Source of the DNA: VFZS01 sp964353255
Lineage (GTDB): Bacteria; Acidobacteriota; Terriglobia; Bryobacterales; Bryobacteraceae
DNA length: 64,000 bases
Assembly (NCBI GenBank): GCA_964353255.1
Contig: CAYGVJ010000004.1
Coordinates: forward strand, 24,207 to 88,206
Reading direction: 5' to 3'
Positions 59,062-64,000 of this stretch are shown here, one piece after another; the stretch's first letter is position 1, and each line of letters opens with the position of its first letter. The notes beneath the pieces were generated by a model. The model was given only the letters and a program-made list of their open reading frames with translations, did no database searches and was not told the origin of the DNA. A program made the position numbers and the translations under genes.

Positions 59062-60938
59062 AGAAGGCCCTCTGGCGTCGTTGTCTCGTCTGCCTGCTGG
59101 CCGCGGCCTTGAGAGTCGCGGGCGCGCCTCCCGCCGCGGCGCGCCTGCCGGATCTGGGGGCCGAGATCGAGGGCATGACCGCGGAGCTGACGCGCATCTC
59201 CGGCCTGCGGCTGCTCGACAAGGTGCGCTACGAACAGATCAGCCGCGAGGAGGTGGCGCGGCTTCTGGAAGAGCGGGTCCAGGAGAGCCTGAAGCCCGAG
59301 GAGCTGCGGGTCCAGGAACTGGCCCTGAAGAAGTTCGGTTTCGTCCCGGCGGACTTCGATCTGAAGAAGATCACGCTGGAGGTGCTCTCCGAGCAGGCCG
59401 CGGCGTTCTACGACTTCAAGAAGAAGAAGCTCTTCCTGGTCGAGGCCGAATCAGAGCTGACGCAGCGCTCGGCCCTGGTCCACGAACTGGCGCACGTGCT
59501 GGCCGACCAGCACTTTCACCTGGAGCGGTTCATCGAGGGGGCCCGGCAGGACGACGACCGCACGCTGGCCCGCCTGGCAACCATGGAGGGTCAGGCCACC
59601 TGGCTGATGTACGAGTACCTGGCGCAGCAGACCGGGCAGTCGCTCAAGCGGTCCCCGGCGCTGGTGAAGACCATGAGCCAAATGACGGAGATCTCGGCGG
59701 CGGAGTACCCGGCCCTCAAGCGGGCGCCGCTCTACCTCCGGGAGACCCTGCTGTTTCCGTACACCCAGGGCATGTTATTCCAGCAGGCCGTGGTGGAGAA
59801 GCTGGGGCAGGCGGCCTTCGCGGAGGTCTTTCGCCGGCCGCCCGCGAGCAGCCAGCAGATACTGCATCCGGAGAAGTACCTGGCCGGGGTCAAGCCGCTG
59901 CCGTGTTCGCCGCCCGCGCCGGCCGGCCGGCGCAACTACCGGACACTGGCCGAGGGCTCGATCGGGGAGTTGGATCACGCCATCCTGCTGCGGCAGTACG
60001 TGACTGGGGAGGCCGCCCAGGCGGTCGCCCCGGCCTGGCGCGGGGGCAGTTACCAGCTCCTCGAGCAGAAGGGCGGCCAGCGCGTCGTGCTGGCATATGC
60101 CTCCCAGTGGGGCACGCCGGCAGCGGCGCAGCATTTCTTCCGGCACTACCAGCAGGTGCTCAAGGGCAAATGGAAGCGGTTTGAAGCGGGCACGGAGAGC
60201 GCCGCGAGCTTGGAAGGCCGGGGCGATGACGGGCATTTCCTGCTGCGGCGCACGGGCTCCACGGTGACCAGCCTGGAGGGGCTGGAGCGACCCGAGGCGG
60301 CGCGTGCGATACACTATGACTATTCAGGAGGCGCTTTGACTGGCCGGTTACTTAGTGCGATAGTCGGGTTGGGTTTCAGCCTGCCGCTGCTTGCCGGCGC
60401 GGAGGTTCCGCGACCCGCGCCGGAGTTTGTCATCAAGCTGCCTAACGGGCGGCCCTTGCTGCTGAGCAGCTTTCGGGGGAAAGTGGTGGCCCTGGAAATC
60501 CTGTTGACCACCTGCCCGCACTGCAAGACCTGCTCCGCGATCATGAACAAGCTGTACAAGGAGTACGGCCCGCGCGGTTTCCAGGCGTTGGGCGTGGCTT
60601 TCAACCCCATGGCCGCCATGCTGGTGCCGGACTACGCGAAGGAACTGCAACTGAGCTTCCCCGTCGGGGTGGCCGAGCGCGAGCCGGTGCTGGGGTTCCT
60701 CCAGTATTCGCCGATCGAGCGGATGCTGGTGCCGCAGTTGCTCTTCATCGACCGCAAAGGAGTGATTCGCGCCCAGCACTCCGGGGACAGCCCCTTCTTC
60801 GCGGACGAAGAGAAGAGCATGCGGGAGCAGATCGAGGCCCTGCTGAAGGAGCCGGCCGGGCGCAAGACGCCGGGCACGAAGCCCAAGAAAGCCGCATCCA
60901 AGACCGCTTCCACCGCCGCGCGGCCGGCGGCACAATGA
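59058..60938 (+). CDS. Metallopeptidase fused to a thioredoxin-like (TlpA/ResA-type) domain
   Basis: A 626-residue frame. Residues 1-430: signal peptide, then SALVHELAHVLADQHF, a zinc-binding HExxH motif of a gluzincin-like peptidase. Residues 440-626: FVIKLPNGRPLLLSSFRGKV, the active site TTCPHCKTC, and PVGVAEREPV. The second part begins with its own signal-like stretch (LTGRLLSAIVGLGFSLPLLAGA), and AGGAGG lies four bases before a TTG at that point (60336). This looks like two ancestral genes joined by loss of a stop, or one gene with an internal start. The last 30 residues are Lys/Ala-rich. The 3' end is partly duplicated downstream. Confidence 0.75.
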   Translation: MKKALWRRCLVCLLAAALRVAGAPPAAARLPDLGAEIEGMTAELTRISGLRLLDKVRYEQISREEVARLLEERVQESLKPEELRVQELALKKFGFVPADFDLKKITLEVLSEQAAAFYDFKKKKLFLVEAESELTQRSALVHELAHVLADQHFHLERFIEGARQDDDRTLARLATMEGQATWLMYEYLAQQTGQSLKRSPALVKTMSQMTEISAAEYPALKRAPLYLRETLLFPYTQGMLFQQAVVEKLGQAAFAEVFRRPPASSQQILHPEKYLAGVKPLPCSPPAPAGRRNYRTLAEGSIGELDHAILLRQYVTGEAAQAVAPAWRGGSYQLLEQKGGQRVVLAYASQWGTPAAAQHFFRHYQQVLKGKWKRFEAGTESAASLEGRGDDGHFLLRRTGSTVTSLEGLERPEAARAIHYDYSGGALTGRLLSAIVGLGFSLPLLAGAEVPRPAPEFVIKLPNGRPLLLSSFRGKVVALEILLTTCPHCKTCSAIMNKLYKEYGPRGFQALGVAFNPMAAMLVPDYAKELQLSFPVGVAEREPVLGFLQYSPIERMLVPQLLFIDRKGVIRAQHSGDSPFFADEEKSMREQIEALLKEPAGRKTPGTKPKKAASKTASTAARPAAQ

Positions 60939-60997
60939 GATTGTCCACTTGCGCCGGCGACCCCCTCAGGGCGCGACCGGGCCGAAGAGGCGCGAAT

Positions 60998-61210
60998 TCA
61001 AGCCGGAACGGCGATGTACTCCGTCAGCGTTGTGGCCTCAGGAACTGGGTCCCCGTCTTCCCGCATCGCGGCCAGGTGCATTTCGATGGCGCCCCTGATC
61101 AACTCTTCCGTCTCCTGCAAGGTGGCCGCGGCGGCGATGCAGCCTGGAAGGTCCGGCACGTAGGCGCTATAGCCCGTGGCCGTCTTTTCGTAAATCACAG
61201 CGTACTTCAT
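60998..61210 (-). CDS. hicB: Orphan HicB-like antitoxin
   Basis: A 70-residue protein: YAVIYEKTATGYSAYVPDLPGCIAAAATLQETEELIRGAIEMHLAAMREDGDPVP is the HicB fold, with the YSAYVPDLPGC signature. No C-terminal DNA-binding domain. The adjacent hicA upstream is decayed, so this antitoxin has no intact partner here. Confidence 0.8.
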   Translation of the reverse strand: MKYAVIYEKTATGYSAYVPDLPGCIAAAATLQETEELIRGAIEMHLAAMREDGDPVPEATTLTEYIAVPA

Positions 61211-61289
61211 CGCTTGAACCCCGCTTGGTCCAGAATACTCTTCAAGGTCTTCGGGGCAGCAGCCATGAATGGATCTCCCTGATCTTCAT
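61207..61289 (-). pseudogene. hicA: hicA toxin with internal deletion
   Basis: From ATG 61289 the sequence reads MKIREIHS, a normal HicA N-terminus. The frame then shifts, and in another frame ends PKTLKSILDQAGFKR-stop, a normal HicA C-terminus whose stop overlaps the hicB start. About 40 central residues, including the catalytic GSH-type motif, are missing. Confidence 0.6.
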
Positions 61290-61427
61290 TGTAGCCTTTG
61301 CGGGCCCGTCCTTACACTCCGTATTATCCCTGAACGGCGGCGTCCTGCATGCAGCGGCGGACCCCGCACCCATGACGCCCAGCGCGATCGCGCGGACGTC
61401 TGTGGCCTGCCCCCGCTCGAGTAGCCC

Positions 61428-61493
61428 GCCGGGAGCAAGACGGCGGGCGCGAAGCCCAAGAAAGCCACATCCAAGGCCGCTTCCACCGCCGCG
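61428..61493 (+). repeat. Partial duplicate of the metallopeptidase-thioredoxin gene 3' end
   Basis: Copy of 60855-60920 with about six mismatches. It carries the GAAGCCCAAGAAAGCC stretch of the Lys/Ala tail but no open frame of its own. Confidence 0.7.
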
Positions 61494-61599
61494 CCGCCAG
61501 AGCGGCCATGACCTTGAATGATGCCAGGCGATTGCTCATGAGCACCGATACTAGCCGGGTTCCGGCACCGCCGGCAATAGACCGGGACGATCGAGCCCA

Positions 61600-61739
61600 G
61601 GCCGTAATCCGCACGTAGGAAGCCGTCCGGCCAGGGGGCCGGACGCGGACGCGGGCGTCCGCCCTACAACGGCCCGCAGTAGGGCGGCTCCCCTGAGCCG
61701 CGAGCCAGCCCCCCGGCTGGCTCACTACGGATTACGGCC
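61600..61739. mobile_element. Composite palindromic element (MITE/REP-like)
   Basis: A 12-bp inverted repeat GGCCGTAATCCG at 61600-61611 and, complemented, at 61728-61739 encloses hairpins: 61625-61644, 61645-61662, 61662-61684, 61684-61701 and 61702-61723. All arms are perfect. It has no coding capacity. The arrangement looks like a miniature non-autonomous element or a REP cluster. Confidence 0.6.
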
Positions 61740-61740
61740 C

Positions 61741-61795
61741 AGGCCGCTTCCCCCGCCCGCCCGCCGGCGGTATAATGAGAGTGTTCACCTGCGCC
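61741..61795 (+). repeat. Second partial duplicate of the gene 3' end, now the tRNA promoter region
   Basis: Matches 60901-60955, which spans the stop of the metallopeptidase-thioredoxin gene. The CACAAT of the original corresponds to TATAAT here, 14 bp before tRNA-Arg. The tRNA 5' end GCGCC aligns with GCGCC in the original. Confidence 0.55.
61771..61776 (+). promoter_or_regulatory. -10 element of tRNA-Arg
   Basis: TATAAT, 14 bp upstream of the tRNA 5' end. No clear -35 hexamer. Confidence 0.45.
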
Positions 61796-61867
61796 CGTAG
61801 CTCAGCTGGATAGAGCGCTTGCCTCCGGAGCAAGAGGTCGCGCGTTCAAATCGCGCCGGGCGTACCA
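61791..61867 (+). tRNA. tRNA-Arg (anticodon CCG)
   Basis: A complete cloverleaf: acceptor stem GCGCCCG pairs CGGGCGT (one G-U), D stem GCTC/GAGC, anticodon stem CTTGC/GCAAG with 7-base loop CTCCGGA giving anticodon CCG, a variable loop and a T-loop with GTTCAAAT. The CCA end is encoded at 61865-61867. It reads CGG arginine codons. Confidence 0.95.
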
Positions 61868-62045
61868 TAACCCTCATAATCTTCAATCAGGTAGCGCCGC
61901 GCATCCCGCCGCTATTGCTTTTCCACCGCTTCTCGTAAGGCGCTCGTAAGGCGATTGGCCCGAAGAGGGCGTGTGGAGATGACGGGCGCGCCGCGCGCTG
62001 GCATCCGGCCCGAGGCTGTGGCATCATGGACACTCCATCGTCCAT

Positions 62046-62717
62046 ATGCCTCCCATCACCGAAAAGATCGCATGCACTCCGCTTCCCTTGGACCCGGCTG
62101 GTTTCAATTCCAGGGCCGTGATCCCGTTCGGCTGCTCCATCAAGCACATTCAGGCCGCCATGCAGGAGTTCATTGACTTCCTCGGGTTCATCGACGCGCA
62201 AATGAACACCCGCCAGCTTTCCCGCTTGGAGTCGATGCTGATGCCTGCGAACTTCAGCAGCATCGTGGGCGAGTTCATGAGTTCCACCATTCCCAAACAC
62301 TGCCAGGGCCTCGTGAAGAACCGCTACCACAACGGGCACCCAGACCTGATCCCGGCCCATCGCTTCGAGAACGACACGTGCCAGCACGGCACCGAGGGCA
62401 TCGAGATCAAAGGCAGCCGCTACCTGAAGGCGTGGCAGGGCCACAACCCGGAAGACACTTGGCTGATGGTCTTTGTGTTCGACAGCAACCGGCCCTCGGA
62501 CGTGAGCAAAGGCATTGGGCTGAAACCTTTCAGCTTCCGAATGGTCGTTGGCGCGCAACTGAAGAAGGAAGATTGGCTGTTCGCCGGGCGCTCCGAAACA
62601 AGCCGGAGAACAATCACCGCCAGCATCACCAACAGCGGACTTCAGAAGATGATGGCCAACTGGATTTACATGGATGCTGCGCTACGCGCTGGTGCGCCGG
62701 TTCCCGAGGAGGAGTGA
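62046..62717 (+). CDS. PD-(D/E)XK-type restriction endonuclease
   Basis: A 223-residue protein without signal. GHPDLIPAHRFENDTCQHGT then EGIEIKGSR gives the PD-x19-E-x-K nuclease core (Asp100, Glu120, Lys122), and DTWLMVFVF is the following core strand. Family and cleavage site cannot be named. It is convergent with the DNA methyltransferase gene, with stops four bases apart, the layout of a type II restriction-modification pair. Confidence 0.75.
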   Translation: MPPITEKIACTPLPLDPAGFNSRAVIPFGCSIKHIQAAMQEFIDFLGFIDAQMNTRQLSRLESMLMPANFSSIVGEFMSSTIPKHCQGLVKNRYHNGHPDLIPAHRFENDTCQHGTEGIEIKGSRYLKAWQGHNPEDTWLMVFVFDSNRPSDVSKGIGLKPFSFRMVVGAQLKKEDWLFAGRSETSRRTITASITNSGLQKMMANWIYMDAALRAGAPVPEEE

Positions 62718-62721
62718 CCCT

Positions 62722-63762
62722 CTACAGCAAGGTCATCTGTCCGGCCATTGCCATTGGCGTCTCTATGCCAGCGAGTTGCGGCGCGGCTGTCCGGCTCATC
62801 TCGAAGTAGTCTCGATGGCGTTCGACGCCGATGCAGAGCAAGCCTATCGCCTCGGCAGCGGCAACGGTGGACCCGGACCCGCTGAACGGGTCCACAATGA
62901 TCCCTTCCCCAAGAGGCAAGGCAGCGCGCACAATCTGACGCAGCAGCGATTGCGGCTTGAGACTCGGATGGTCGGCGATGTCGCGCTCCCGGCGTGGTGT
63001 CCGTTCGCTGTAGATGACATCCTCGAATGGCGAATCATCCGCCGTCCGGCGCAACCCGCCCGTCTGGTACTGGCGCAGGCAATCGCTTACCTTCATTCCC
63101 GAGGGCATGGGCTTGCGGAAGATGCCCCAGGGCTCATAGCAGCCGCGCGGTAGAGAACTGACGCCGGGGAACTCTTCCTCAGCATTCTTGGGCCGGTCAC
63201 CGCCGCGCAAGGTGCGGACGATGCGGACAAGCTGACTGCGGAACTCCAACCCGCCGTCAATCAGGGCACTGAACACAAGTTGTGACAGGAAGGCGTTGCT
63301 GGCCACAAAAACGTGGCCGCCGGGCCGGAGTGCATGAAGCACGACCTTGGCCCATTCAACAAAGAAGCGCCGCAGGTGGTCCCGTTCCTTGTCGTTCAGG
63401 GCTGTGAAACGCGGTAGCGGCGCGCGCTCATGGCCGTCGAACGAAGGCGGGATGCGCCAGATACCGCCATTGCCGTTGGAGCGCTTCTCTAGCTGGTCGA
63501 AGTCGTATTCCTTCACACCATACGGCGGGTCCGTCACTACCGCATGAAAGGTATTGGCGGGAACCCGGCTCAGCCACTTGAGGCAATCGGCATGAACGAT
63601 CAAAGAGCGCCCTACAGAGAAGTGCTCATAATCAAGGGCAAGACGCTCTGCCTGCCCGGTGATGTCGGCCACTGCGTGCACAGTAGTTCTTTCGGCATTT
63701 GTTCGCCGGACTTTACCCGAGTGGGCCTTGGGTGGACGTTCACGCCTTTGGTTCCCTGGCAT
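62722..63762 (-). CDS. DNA adenine methyltransferase (N6/N4 beta-type), restriction-modification partner
   Basis: Start taken at 63762 (MPGNQRRERP). The 346-residue protein has the catalytic motif IV DPPYG (78-82) ahead of the SAM-binding motif I DPFSGSGS (291-298), the order of beta-class methyltransferases. DPPY favours N6-adenine over N4-cytosine. VFVASNAFLSQLVF-like segments lie between. It should protect the site cut by the convergent endonuclease. The specificity is unknown. Confidence 0.88.
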   Translation of the reverse strand: MPGNQRRERPPKAHSGKVRRTNAERTTVHAVADITGQAERLALDYEHFSVGRSLIVHADCLKWLSRVPANTFHAVVTDPPYGVKEYDFDQLEKRSNGNGGIWRIPPSFDGHERAPLPRFTALNDKERDHLRRFFVEWAKVVLHALRPGGHVFVASNAFLSQLVFSALIDGGLEFRSQLVRIVRTLRGGDRPKNAEEEFPGVSSLPRGCYEPWGIFRKPMPSGMKVSDCLRQYQTGGLRRTADDSPFEDVIYSERTPRRERDIADHPSLKPQSLLRQIVRAALPLGEGIIVDPFSGSGSTVAAAEAIGLLCIGVERHRDYFEMSRTAAPQLAGIETPMAMAGQMTLL

Positions 63763-63815
63763 ATGCCTGAACCCTAGTATAGGTTGCGGCGGGCGCCAAA
63801 CGATAGCTCCCCGCG

Positions 63816-64000
63816 TCAGGCCGCGCGCTTCCTGTTGCCAGCCACCCTTGCCCTCTGGCACGCCCGTAGGAAGTCCCGCAAGTCAGCCCGATCCGGCGTC
63901 AACCTCGAATCGTGCCAGTACTCCCGAGGGCCGGTGAAGATGCCATAGCAGCCCGTGGATAAAGTCGCCGAAACATCTTGAGGTGAGGATGTTTTGGACG
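63816..64000 (-). CDS. Partial hypothetical protein at the right edge
   Basis: The minus-strand frame enters from the right edge and ends at TGA 63816. It reads LSTGCYGIFTGPREYWHDS, then RLTPDRADLRDFLRACQRAR and RKRAA-stop, a protein-like sequence with no alternative frame. I do not recognise it. It runs toward the methyltransferase start, with about 50 bp between. Confidence 0.5.
   Translation of the reverse strand, partial: SKTSSPQDVSATLSTGCYGIFTGPREYWHDSRLTPDRADLRDFLRACQRARVAGNRKRAA

Overview
The window is GC-rich and reads as a chromosomal segment from Acidobacteriota, most likely the Bryobacterales / Solibacter group. Evidence for this is inferred from gene content: TIGR03437-type secreted proteins, a GWxTD-domain protein, secreted proteins with carboxypeptidase-regulatory-like (CNA_B-like) domains, a large SBBP beta-propeller protein, several membrane-bound Ser/Thr kinases and many remnants of acidobacterial secreted-protein families. 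No rRNA and no CRISPR array were seen. One tRNA (Arg, anticodon CCG) is present.

Positions 1-4.7 kb hold ordinary genes: the 3' end of a TIGR03437-like protein, a type I phosphodiesterase/nucleotide pyrophosphatase, a VOC protein, then a transmembrane Ser/Thr kinase and a CsgG-like protein on the minus strand.

Positions 4.8-37 kb are a type VI secretion (T6SS) island. A possible effector module (metzincin-like protease, two tandem paralogues, a GNAT acetyltransferase, an internally duplicated protein) faces a minus-strand operon that reads tssB-tssC-hcp-tagJ-tssA-tssE-tssF-tssG-tssH-vgrG-DUF4123-PAAR. The divergent arm carries tssK1, tssK2, tssL and tssM, then a fused Ser/Thr kinase-FGE protein. 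No tssJ was found. The two arms are separated by an intact IS1380-family element with a 4-bp target duplication. Between the two tssK genes lies a HicBA toxin-antitoxin cassette bounded by 86-bp direct repeats of the tssK1 3' end, and then a tail-anchored proline-rich protein with repeated FTRLFG-like motifs and a degenerate kinase-like N-terminus. A 23S-IVS-type four-helix-bundle gene with short tandem/inverted repeats sits between tssM and the kinase-FGE gene.

Positions 37-54 kb hold a decayed peptidase / radical-SAM locus and a run of secreted proteins: GWxTD, a regulatory-domain surface protein, a glycosidase-like protein, a TIGR03437 protein, a 2018-residue SBBP/BACON/Ig-like protein and a TPR protein. 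Positions 54-57.5 kb hold an array of truncated Rhs tips on the minus strand with two different C-terminal toxin-like domains (zincin HExxH; HNH-like) and candidate immunity genes (a small secreted protein; a SUKH/SMI1-like protein).

Positions 57.7-64 kb hold an MFS exporter, a metallopeptidase-thioredoxin fusion, an orphan HicB with an internally deleted hicA, a palindrome-rich composite element with duplicated fragments of the neighbouring gene, tRNA-Arg, and a convergent restriction endonuclease / adenine methyltransferase pair. A partial gene runs off the right edge.
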